A program made the position numbers and the translations under genes. DNA of 39,111 bases from Acidimicrobiaceae bacterium (GTDB taxonomy: Bacteria > Actinomycetota > Acidimicrobiia > Acidimicrobiales > Palsa-688). A model generated the notes under the pieces. That model made no database searches. It saw only the letters and a list, made by a program, of their open reading frames with translations, and had not been told where the DNA came from. The first letter of the stretch is position 1. Every line of letters begins with the position of its first letter. Positions 7,549 to 14,366 of this stretch are shown here, piece after piece. The stretch is from positions 1-39,111 of the forward strand of contig PMWT01000236.1 of NCBI GenBank assembly GCA_003166025.1, read 5' to 3'.

Positions 7549-9038
7549 AGGTGCACCACGCGGCACTCGCGCTGCAGCTGGTGGAACCCGGCGGTGGTGG
7601 ACGCGTAGCCCATTTTGCCGTCCGGGTTTATCTCCACCCAGTACAAGTAGCTCGTGCGCGGTGGGTCGATGGCCGCCTTGAGCGAGGGTATGCCGGGGTT
7701 GGCTATCGGGGTCGGCGGCAGGCCCTTGTTGACCAGGGTGTTGTAGGGGTTGGGCTGGGTTATGTCGACGTTGCCCCGCGGGTCCCCGAGCGCGTACAGC
7801 AGGGTCGACTCGGCCCCGATGGGCATGCCCCGGGCCAGGCGGTTGTAGATGACCGAGGCGATCGGGCCCCGGTCGACTTCGAGCTTGGCCTCCCGTTCGA
7901 CGATCGAAGCCACGGTCACGATCTGGTAGGGGCTGTAATGAAGCCTCTTGGCCGCCGCCGCCAACCCGAGCTGGGCGGCGTGAGAGTCGAAGGTGTCGAC
8001 CATGTACTGCACCAAGTCGTCGGGTGCCTCGCCTTGGCGTACCGGGTAGGTGGCCGGGAAGAGCAGCCCCTCCAGGTTGTTGGTCGTCGCCGGCTCGTAG
8101 GGCGAGCGCACCTGGCCGCTCGTAGCCGCGGTCTCGAACCCCGCGGACGACACGCCTATCCCCCGGAGCCGGCCGAGGGCCGCCGCCATCTGGCGGACCG
8201 TGTACCCCTCGGGCACGATGAGCGGCTCGACCACCAGCACCGGGCCGTTCTCCAGCGCCGCCGCCGCCCTCGAGTAGGGCTCGTTCGTAGCCAGGTGGTA
8301 AGTGCCCGCCAGCAAGGAGCCGGCGGCTTCGATCTTCAAGTACACCTCGAACACGGTCGGGCCGTGGATCACGCCCGCCTTGGCCAGCAGGTCGGCGATC
8401 TGCATGGTCGAGGCGCCCGCCGGCACTATGACCGTGACCGTGCGTCCCGGTTTGCCGGGCGGGTTCACCTCGTTGCTGATGTGGACGAACCCGAGGATGC
8501 CGGCGACGACCAGCACCACCACCACGGCCCCCACCACTTTGAGCACCCGGTGGCGTCGTCGCGCCACCACGACAGCGGGGGCACCCAGGTCTTCAGTGCC
8601 CGGCCCGCCGCCCTCCTCGTCGTAGCTCGTGCTGTACTCACCCTCGGCCACGTACCCCTCGGCGCCCGCTCCTTCGGGGCCCAGGTCCTCGTACTCTCCC
8701 TCCCCCTCGTACCCCCCAGCCTCCTCGTACCCGGCCAGCGGGCCCCAGCCGTCCGCGGGGCTGTAGCCCGCGAGGTCGAAGCCCTCCGGCTGGTAGACCT
8801 CTTCTTCAGGCTCATGGCCCGGTCCTAGGGGCGCGTAGCCTTCGTCATTTTCCGGACCTTCGTCATTTTCCCCATCTTCGCCGTCTTCGGGCGGCCCGGC
8901 CCCCTGTGCGAGCTCGTCACGGCGGCCGTCAACGTCCCGGTCCGACGCTCGCGTCCCCGGTGCCACCTCTGGGGCCGTCTCCGGGCCGGAAGGCCCTGGA
9001 CTTGGCGTGGGGCCCCCCAGTGGGTCGCCCTGGCTCAC
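7542..9038 (-). CDS. mltG: Endolytic murein transglycosylase MltG (YceG-like)
   Basis: Membrane-anchored lytic transglycosylase that cuts nascent glycan strands and sets their length. The 498-residue protein has an unusually long cytoplasmic N-terminal region (1-160), disordered, acidic and rich in Glu, Gly, Pro and Tyr. One transmembrane helix follows (about 166-185, VLKVVGAVVVVLVVAGILGF). Then come a LysM-like segment (VIVPAGASTMQIADLL) and the YceG domain with the catalytic Glu in VASIVEREA (Glu381) and the downstream YNRLARGMPIGAESTLLYAL. The GTG at 9038 overlaps the ruvX stop as GTGA, indicating coupled translation; upstream the same frame lies inside ruvX. The C-terminus ends in Cys. 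The family assignment is firm; the acidic head is unexplained. Confidence 0.92.
   Translation of the reverse strand: MSQGDPLGGPTPSPGPSGPETAPEVAPGTRASDRDVDGRRDELAQGAGPPEDGEDGENDEGPENDEGYAPLGPGHEPEEEVYQPEGFDLAGYSPADGWGPLAGYEEAGGYEGEGEYEDLGPEGAGAEGYVAEGEYSTSYDEEGGGPGTEDLGAPAVVVARRRHRVLKVVGAVVVVLVVAGILGFVHISNEVNPPGKPGRTVTVIVPAGASTMQIADLLAKAGVIHGPTVFEVYLKIEAAGSLLAGTYHLATNEPYSRAAAALENGPVLVVEPLIVPEGYTVRQMAAALGRLRGIGVSSAGFETAATSGQVRSPYEPATTNNLEGLLFPATYPVRQGEAPDDLVQYMVDTFDSHAAQLGLAAAAKRLHYSPYQIVTVASIVEREAKLEVDRGPIASVIYNRLARGMPIGAESTLLYALGDPRGNVDITQPNPYNTLVNKGLPPTPIANPGIPSLKAAIDPPRTSYLYWVEINPDGKMGYASTTAGFHQLQRECRVVHLC
8841..8876 (-). repeat. 18-bp tandem duplication in mltG acidic region
   Basis: Two adjacent 18-base units (8841-8858 and 8859-8876), identical over the first 13 bases, encode the repeated Glu-Asn-Asp-Glu-Gly motif in the disordered head of MltG. 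This probably reflects in-frame slippage expansion. Confidence 0.6.
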
Positions 9039-9541
9039 TGAGCCGGGGTGGCCGGACCTGCTTGCGGCCACGGCCAGTCCCGCTGGCGGTCGAGCCACGT
9101 CTGGAGGATGGCGGCCGCCGCCACCTTGTCGACGACCGCCCGGCGGGCGGCGGGCCGACGACCACCGGCGGCCAAGGCGCGGCCGGCGATGACCGTGCTG
9201 TAGCGCTCGTCGCAGCATTCGACGGGCACGTCCAGGACGTCACGCATCTCGGTCACCTCGGCCATCACGGCCCTGGCAGCCGGTCCGGCCTCGCCAGACA
9301 GCGACAACGGCAGGCCGACGACCACCATGGCGGCACCCGTCTCGGCGATGACGGCCGCCAACCGCCCGTGGTCCTGGCCGTGCGACTCTGCCCTGTTCAG
9401 CACGGTCAGGGCACTGGCCACGCGTCGGCCGTCATCGGAGACGGCCACGCCGATGCGCTGGCTCCCGAGGTCGATGCCGAGCACACGCCCCGTCGTTGCC
9501 CGCCGTTCGCCGGCCGTGGTCTCTTCGATGGCGCGGTCCAC
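9035..9541 (-). CDS. ruvX: Holliday-junction-resolvase-like YqgF/RuvX
   Basis: The 168-residue RNase H-fold protein of the YqgF/RuvX family is associated with pre-16S rRNA 5' processing and possibly junction cleavage. It shows GRVLGIDLGSQRIGVAVSD with the first catalytic Asp, the central VVVGLPLSLSG, VECCDERYST with the second acidic site, and a late VDKVAAAAILQTWLD with the third Asp. A basic, Pro-rich tail follows. The GTG at 9541 directly abuts the alaS stop (TGA then GTG), and its own stop overlaps the mltG GTG. The alaS-ruvX-mltG-aroE order is widely conserved in bacteria, which supports the call. Confidence 0.93.
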   Translation of the reverse strand: MDRAIEETTAGERRATTGRVLGIDLGSQRIGVAVSDDGRRVASALTVLNRAESHGQDHGRLAAVIAETGAAMVVVGLPLSLSGEAGPAARAVMAEVTEMRDVLDVPVECCDERYSTVIAGRALAAGGRRPAARRAVVDKVAAAAILQTWLDRQRDWPWPQAGPATPAQ

Positions 9542-12148
9542 TCAGCTACCTCCGTCCGGAGCGGCCGGCCCTTGTAACCGGGCCCTCACCGTCTCCAGGG
9601 CCTCGTCCAGGCGAGTGACATCGCGGCCCCCGGCCAGGGCCAGTTCGGGGTTGCGACCGCCCCCGCCCCCGCCCACCAGCCGGGCCGCACCGGACACGAG
9701 CTCCGGTGCCGGTACCGCGAAGCCCTTTTCGACCGCAGCCACCAGAGCCACCTTGCCTGCTTCGGGGCTGCCCCCGAGCACCACCGCCCGGGCCCCCGGC
9801 CGGCCCAGCACCGCCTGCGCCAGTTGGCGGAGCGCGTCGGCGTCCAGCCCGTCCCGACGGGCGACGACGGTGCCGTCGACGGCTTTGGCCGCCAGGCCGG
9901 CCGCCTCCCCCGCGGCACCGGCTTGGCGCGTGGCCTTCAGCTGGTCCTGGAGCTCTCGCAGCTCCGCCAGGCGACGTTCTATGGCCGCGCCCAGTTCCTC
10001 GGGCGTCGCCTTCAACAGGCCCGCCGCATGAGCCAGGCGCTCTTCGTTGGCCCGTAGCCGTTGCAACGTGGCGGTACCGGTCAGGGCCTCCACCCGGCGC
10101 AGGTTGGAACCGATCGAGCTCTCCGAGACGACCTCGACCGGGCCGATCATGCCCAGCCTTTCGACGTGCGTACCCCCGCACAGCTCGACCGAGCGCCCGC
10201 CGGCGTGCACCACCCGCACCCGCTCGCCGTACTTGTCCCCGAAGAAGGCGATGGCTCCCTTGGCCTCCGCCTCGGTCCGGGGCAGCTCCTCGGTCACGAC
10301 CTCCATGTCGCCCAGGATCTGCGTGTTCACCAGGTCCTCGATCTTGTCCATCTCGGCCCGGGTCACGGGGGCGTAGTGGGTGAAGTCGAAGCGCAGGCGG
10401 TCGGGGGCCACGAGCGATCCCTGCTGCTTCACGTGGGTGCCCAGGACCTCCCGTAGCGCCCAGTGCAACAAGTGGGTGCCGGTGTGGTTGCGCCGGATAG
10501 CCGCCCGGCGCTCGAAGTCCACGGCGACCTCGGCCTCCTGGCCGGCGGTGATATGGCCCTCGTCGATGACGGCCACGTGCCGGTGGAGGCCGGGGAGAGC
10601 GGCGGTGGTCTCGATGACGAGAGCGGACCCGGTGGAGGTAGAAATCGTCCCCGTATCGCCGACCTGCCCACCCGACTCGGCATAAAACGGTGTGCGGTCG
10701 ACAAATATCTCCAGCGCGCCCTTTTTGTCGCCCTCCAGCACGGCCAGCACACGCGCCCGGCCCTCCAGGCCGGTGTACCCCGTGAACACCGTGGGGCCGA
10801 ACTGCTCCACGATCTCACGGTAAGCAGGGAGGTTGGCCTGGTCGCTGCCCGGTTTGCCCCTGCCCGCCTCGCGGGACTGCTCGCGCTGGCGCTGCATGGC
10901 CAAGCCGAAGCTTTCGTCGTCCACCCCGGCCCCTCTCCCGGCGGCGATCTCCCTCGTAAGTTCGATAGGAAAACCGTGGGTATCGTGCAACTTGAAGGCG
11001 GTCTCGCCCCCGATCACCCCGCCCTCGGCGAGCTCGGCTTCGAGCAGGGCCATGCCCGAGCGCAGGCTCGCCCGGAAGCGCTCCTCTTCGCGCGCCGCCA
11101 CCCCGGAGACAAAATCGGCGTTGGCAGCCAGGTCGGGATAGGCCTCGCCCATGACCTCCACAACGGCCCCCACCAAGCCCGGGCACACGGGCCTCGTCGT
11201 ACCCAACAGGTTCGCCCGCAGGACGGCCCGTCGTATTATCCGGCGCAACACGTAACCGCGGTCCTCGTTGGAGGGGAACACCCCGTCGGAGATCATGAAC
11301 GAAAACGTCCGGGCATGGTCGGCCAACACCCGCAGGGCCACGTCGACCTCGGGGTCGTCGCCGTAGCGCCGGCCCGTCAGTTGCTCGGCGCGGGCAACGA
11401 GCGGCCGCAACACGTCGGTTTCCCACAGAGAAGGGACGTCCTGCAGGACCGTCAGCATGCGCTCGAAACCGGCGCCGGTGTCGATGCAGGGCTTGGGGAG
11501 GGGTACGAGCTCGCCGGAGGGCTGACGGTCATAAGTCTGGAAAACGAGGTTCCACAATTCGACGAAGCGCGCCTCACCGCCCCCGACCGGCCCGCCGCCG
11601 GCGCCCCATTCCGGGCCCCGGTCAAAATGCAGCTCCGAGCACGGTCCGCATGGGCCGGTGTCACCCATTTCCCAGAAATTGTCCTCACCGGTCCGCTGTA
11701 TGCGGCCGCGGGGGACGCCCACCACGTCCACCCAAATATCGGCCGCCTCGTCGTCGTCGTCGAAGACCGTCACCCACAGGCGGTCACCATCGAGGCCCAG
11801 CACCTCGGTCAGCAGTTCCCAGCCCCAGACAATCGCGTCCTGCTTGAAATAGTCCCCGAAACTGAAGTTCCCCAGCATCTCGAAAAACGTGGCGTGCTTG
11901 GGCGTACGGCCGACCTGTTCGATGTCGTCGTGCTTGCCCCGCACCCGCACGCACTTTTGCGAGCTGACGGCACGGCGGTAGGGGGGGATCTCCTCGCCCA
12001 GGAAGTAGGGGATGAACTGGTTCATGCCCGCATTGGTGAACAGGGGCGCCCGCGGGTGGTGCGGTACGAGCCCGGCCGAGGGGACCTCAGTGTGGCCGCG
12101 CGCCACGAAGAAGTCCACAAAGGCGCGACGAAGCCCGTTGGCATCCAT
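9542..12148 (-). CDS. alaS: Alanyl-tRNA synthetase
   Basis: Charges tRNA-Ala and edits mischarged Ser/Gly. The 868-residue protein contains the class II aminoacylation core (PLFTNAGMNQF, then GRTPKHATFFEMLGNFSFGD), the tRNA-recognition helices, and the editing domain with the zinc-binding HTGTH (His555, His559) and CGGTHV (Cys657, His661). A C-terminal coiled-coil and DHHA1-like part ends in GGGGGRNPELALAGG. The length matches the family. I chose the ATG at 12148 (MDANGLRRAF), which has GAGGGG a few bases upstream, over a TTG three codons earlier. It heads a tightly packed four-gene series and follows a terminator-like hairpin at 12191-12209. Confidence 0.98.
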   Translation of the reverse strand: MDANGLRRAFVDFFVARGHTEVPSAGLVPHHPRAPLFTNAGMNQFIPYFLGEEIPPYRRAVSSQKCVRVRGKHDDIEQVGRTPKHATFFEMLGNFSFGDYFKQDAIVWGWELLTEVLGLDGDRLWVTVFDDDDEAADIWVDVVGVPRGRIQRTGEDNFWEMGDTGPCGPCSELHFDRGPEWGAGGGPVGGGEARFVELWNLVFQTYDRQPSGELVPLPKPCIDTGAGFERMLTVLQDVPSLWETDVLRPLVARAEQLTGRRYGDDPEVDVALRVLADHARTFSFMISDGVFPSNEDRGYVLRRIIRRAVLRANLLGTTRPVCPGLVGAVVEVMGEAYPDLAANADFVSGVAAREEERFRASLRSGMALLEAELAEGGVIGGETAFKLHDTHGFPIELTREIAAGRGAGVDDESFGLAMQRQREQSREAGRGKPGSDQANLPAYREIVEQFGPTVFTGYTGLEGRARVLAVLEGDKKGALEIFVDRTPFYAESGGQVGDTGTISTSTGSALVIETTAALPGLHRHVAVIDEGHITAGQEAEVAVDFERRAAIRRNHTGTHLLHWALREVLGTHVKQQGSLVAPDRLRFDFTHYAPVTRAEMDKIEDLVNTQILGDMEVVTEELPRTEAEAKGAIAFFGDKYGERVRVVHAGGRSVELCGGTHVERLGMIGPVEVVSESSIGSNLRRVEALTGTATLQRLRANEERLAHAAGLLKATPEELGAAIERRLAELRELQDQLKATRQAGAAGEAAGLAAKAVDGTVVARRDGLDADALRQLAQAVLGRPGARAVVLGGSPEAGKVALVAAVEKGFAVPAPELVSGAARLVGGGGGGRNPELALAGGRDVTRLDEALETVRARLQGPAAPDGGS

Positions 12149-12190
12149 ACCCCTCAAGGTTACTGCCCGGGCCGGCCCCGACCGGAACTC

Positions 12191-12209
12191 GGGGGCGCGC
12201 GCCGCCCCC
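12191..12209 (-). terminator. GC hairpin after the anti-sigma gene
   Basis: A perfect 7-bp stem (GGGGGCG/CGCCCCC, loop of five) begins immediately after the anti-sigma stop codon at 12210-12212 and lies 42 bases before alaS. There is no T tract, as is common for actinobacterial terminators. It probably separates the sigma/anti-sigma pair from alaS. Confidence 0.5.
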
Positions 12210-12962
12210 TCAGGAAAGGTTGGCCGAGGCCAGGACCTTGCCGGTGGGCCCGACGACCCGGGCCTGGCTCAGGCGCCCGGCGGGCTGGGCCACACTGGCC
12301 GCCCACGCTCCTTTGCCCCCCGACAGCCAGAACTGCCCCAGTACCACGGGAGGGCCCTGGTCGAGGACGACCTCGCAGCGCAGGGTCCCCTCCCAGCTGG
12401 CATCGTCCATGTACATGAAGAGCCACGTCGGGTTGCCGGCGTAGACCATCACCCGCCCGACGGCCCGGCCCCTGGCGTACAGGGCGGCGACGTGGAGGGG
12501 CTGGCCGGCGGCGATCGCCGCGGGAGAACGGGCCCGGCTCCCGCCGCTCGTCCCGTAACCGAGCAAAGCCCCGAACCCGAACGCCACCACGACGGCGGCC
12601 GCCGCTATGGCAAGGCCAAGCTTGGGCCTCCAAATGGACCACGACCGCCAGCCCACGGGCCCGGGGCGCAGCCCCAGGCGTTCGAAGACGCGTGCCTCGA
12701 AGCCGACCGGGGGCTCGACGGCGGGGGCAAGATGGAGCAGCTGGTCGGCGGCCGCGGCGAGCTCGTCCACTTCGGCGGAGCACCGGGCGCACTCCTCCAG
12801 GTGGGCTAGAGCAGCCACCCTGTCCTTGCCGGTGAGGGCACCGAGCGCCAGTTCGGCCAGGTCGGGGTCGACGGCGGCGCACGCCGGCGGCAACCCTTGA
12901 CCGGGCACTGCCCCCACGTCGTCCCCAGCGTCGTCGGGGTACCCGTCGGCATGGTCCTTCAC
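12210..12962 (-). CDS. RskA-like transmembrane anti-sigma factor
   Basis: The 250-residue membrane protein is predicted to hold the adjacent ECF sigma factor inactive. The N-terminal cytoplasmic part has a zinc-finger-like HxxxCxxC (His54, Cys58, Cys61; HLEECARC) typical of anti-sigma domains. One transmembrane helix lies at about 114-137. The outside domain ends with a pattern like the anti-sigma-K factor RskA (WLFMYMDD, FWLSGGKGAWAAS, GPTGKVLASANLS). The GTG at 12962 overlaps the sigma factor stop as GTGA, indicating coupled 1:1 synthesis. The signal that releases the sigma factor is unknown; RskA is cleaved by regulated proteolysis after redox sensing in mycobacteria, but I see no paired external cysteines here to support the same trigger. 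Confidence 0.85.
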   Translation of the reverse strand: MKDHADGYPDDAGDDVGAVPGQGLPPACAAVDPDLAELALGALTGKDRVAALAHLEECARCSAEVDELAAAADQLLHLAPAVEPPVGFEARVFERLGLRPGPVGWRSWSIWRPKLGLAIAAAAVVVAFGFGALLGYGTSGGSRARSPAAIAAGQPLHVAALYARGRAVGRVMVYAGNPTWLFMYMDDASWEGTLRCEVVLDQGPPVVLGQFWLSGGKGAWAASVAQPAGRLSQARVVGPTGKVLASANLS

Positions 12963-13663
12963 GGCCGTGGACCGCCCTTCGCCACGTCGTCGGGCCCCCT
13001 CAGGTCGATGGGCCGCACCGAGCGGCTGCCCGTAACGTCCCGCGAACCCGTACCGTCCTGGGTACGCGTCATGTCCTGGGCGCCCGTGGCCAGCTCGCGG
13101 ACCGATTCCGAGGCCCGCAGCTTCTGCAGGCCCCGCCGGACACGGGTCTTCGCCGTACCGAGGGGGACGGACTCGACCCGGCTGATCTCGACCGCGGTGT
13201 AGCCGTACACGGCCGCCAGCACCAGCGCCCGGCCCTGCTCGGGCGGCAGCGAGGCCAGGGACCTCGAGATGCGCCCCTGCAGGTCGGACGTCTCGGCCCT
13301 GTCCTCGGGCGAGGCGGCGCCGGCGGCCAGGCTGGCCCACATCGAGTCGGCCGGGTCGGTCACCACCGGGCGTCGCAGGCGGAGGGCGTCGACGGCCAGG
13401 TTGCGGGTGATGGTGAGGATCCAGGTGCCGACCGAGGCTCGGCGGCGGTCGAACACCAGGGCGTGGCGCCAGGCCCGCAGGAAGGCCTCCTGGGCGATGT
13501 CCTCAGCCAGGGCGGCATCGCCCACCATGCTCAGGGCCAGGCCGAAAACCCGTCGCTGGTAACGGCGGACAAAGGCCACGCCGGCGCGTTCGTCGCCCAC
13601 GCCCATCCCCGCCAAGAGGGCCTCGTCGGACGCACCGGCCTCACCGATGTCTTTTCGGCTCAC
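12959..13663 (-). CDS. ECF RNA polymerase sigma factor (SigK-like arrangement)
   Basis: The 234-residue sigma-70 family, extracytoplasmic-function sigma factor has sigma region 2 at about 28-96 (YQRRVFGLALSMVGDAALAE, AFLRAWRHA, VGTWILTITRNLAVDALR) and region 4 at about 131-184 (LASLPPEQGRALVLAAVYG, with the helix-turn-helix SVPLGTAKTRVRRGLQKLR). About 50 extra residues rich in Thr, Gly, Asp and Arg follow region 4, longer than most ECF factors. The GTG at 13663 lies inside a perfect inverted repeat (13661-13677). It is divergent from a secreted PF03640-like protein and coupled to an anti-sigma factor. The regulon is unknown; the neighbouring secreted protein is the obvious candidate. Confidence 0.92.
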   Translation of the reverse strand: MSRKDIGEAGASDEALLAGMGVGDERAGVAFVRRYQRRVFGLALSMVGDAALAEDIAQEAFLRAWRHALVFDRRRASVGTWILTITRNLAVDALRLRRPVVTDPADSMWASLAAGAASPEDRAETSDLQGRISRSLASLPPEQGRALVLAAVYGYTAVEISRVESVPLGTAKTRVRRGLQKLRASESVRELATGAQDMTRTQDGTGSRDVTGSRSVRPIDLRGPDDVAKGGPRP

Positions 13664-13677
13664 GTACGGGGTACGTG
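13661..13677. promoter_or_regulatory. Inverted repeat over the sigma factor start codon
   Basis: CACGTAC-GGG-GTACGTG is a perfect 7-bp inverted repeat with a 3-base spacer; its left end is the GTG start codon of the sigma gene on the minus strand. In mRNA it would fold into a hairpin hiding the start codon. In DNA it could be an operator within the 91-base divergent region shared with the PF03640-like gene. Confidence 0.45.
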
Positions 13678-13754
13678 GCGGCGGCCGGAATGGATTGTCG
13701 GCGCCTTAGCCTGCCCTGGCGGCGAGAGAATAATGGTCGGCAAAGGAGCCACGC

Positions 13755-14288
13755 ATGAAACGTACGACACCCGTCACGGCCGCGCCGGGCACGGTGACGG
13801 CAATGGCCGTCACCGCCGGGCGTGTTGCCACTGCCGCGCTGGTCGCCACCGCGGCGCTGGCTCTGACCGCGGCTCCGGCGCCCGCCGGCGCGGCGCCGCT
13901 TGGTCGCCGCCCGGCCGAGATCGGGGCCAAGGTCCTCGTGAAGACGACCACGGCCCACAAGTACGGCAAGATCCTGGTGGACCAAAAAGGCCTGGCCCTG
14001 TATTTCAACAAGGCTGACGACTCGTCGCACTGGGCGTGCACGGGTGCCTGCCTCGTCACCTGGCCTCCTTTTATTCTCCCCACGGGCGAGGCCATGGCTC
14101 AACTGAGCAGTGACATAAGCGGTCTAGGGACGGTCTCAGGGCCGAGCGGACGCCAGGTCACCTGGCACGGCAAACCTCTGTACACGTTCAGTCACGACAG
14201 CGCGGGCACCGTGAAGGGCGAAGGTACCGCCCACACCTGGTACGTCGTCCAGCTTTCCCACCAGTCCGCCGGCGCCAACTGGGCCTAG
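13755..14288 (+). CDS. Secreted protein with PF03640-type repeats
   Basis: This is the only confident plus-strand gene in the window. The 177-residue protein has a long Ala/Thr-rich signal peptide (about 1-47, with APAGAA near the end and no lipobox Cys). The mature part has two related repeats of the PF03640 (COG4315, secreted repeat of unknown function) type. Repeat 1 is at about 70-106 (YGKILVDQKGLALYFNKADD, then WACTGACLVTWPP with Cys95 and Cys99). Repeat 2 is at about 132-164 (RQVTWHGKPLYTFSHDSAG, TWYVV). The ATG at 13755 has AAAGGAG six bases upstream. Family function is unknown; relatives are extracytoplasmic. It is divergent from an ECF sigma factor, suggesting control by it, though I could not find a clear ECF promoter motif. 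Confidence 0.88.
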   Translation: MKRTTPVTAAPGTVTAMAVTAGRVATAALVATAALALTAAPAPAGAAPLGRRPAEIGAKVLVKTTTAHKYGKILVDQKGLALYFNKADDSSHWACTGACLVTWPPFILPTGEAMAQLSSDISGLGTVSGPSGRQVTWHGKPLYTFSHDSAGTVKGEGTAHTWYVVQLSHQSAGANWA

Positions 14289-14366
14289 GTCTAACCGTGC
14301 CCAGGAACAAGCCTTCGAGTACACCGCCAGCCGCGTAGGCTCGCTTCTTTAGTACTGGCAGGACCT

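Noticed and set aside
10463-12418. Long open frame on the plus strand across alaS
   Set aside because: It is the antisense shadow of a high-GC gene; its translation has no domain pattern while the minus-strand AlaS is complete.
12963-13340. N-terminal extension of the anti-sigma factor
   Set aside because: It lies inside the sigma factor gene and does not look like protein; the GTGA overlap gives a better start.
14289-14366. Terminator between the PF03640-type gene and the convergent amylosucrase
   Set aside because: No stem of useful length was found in this 78-base gap, though convergent genes would be expected to have one.
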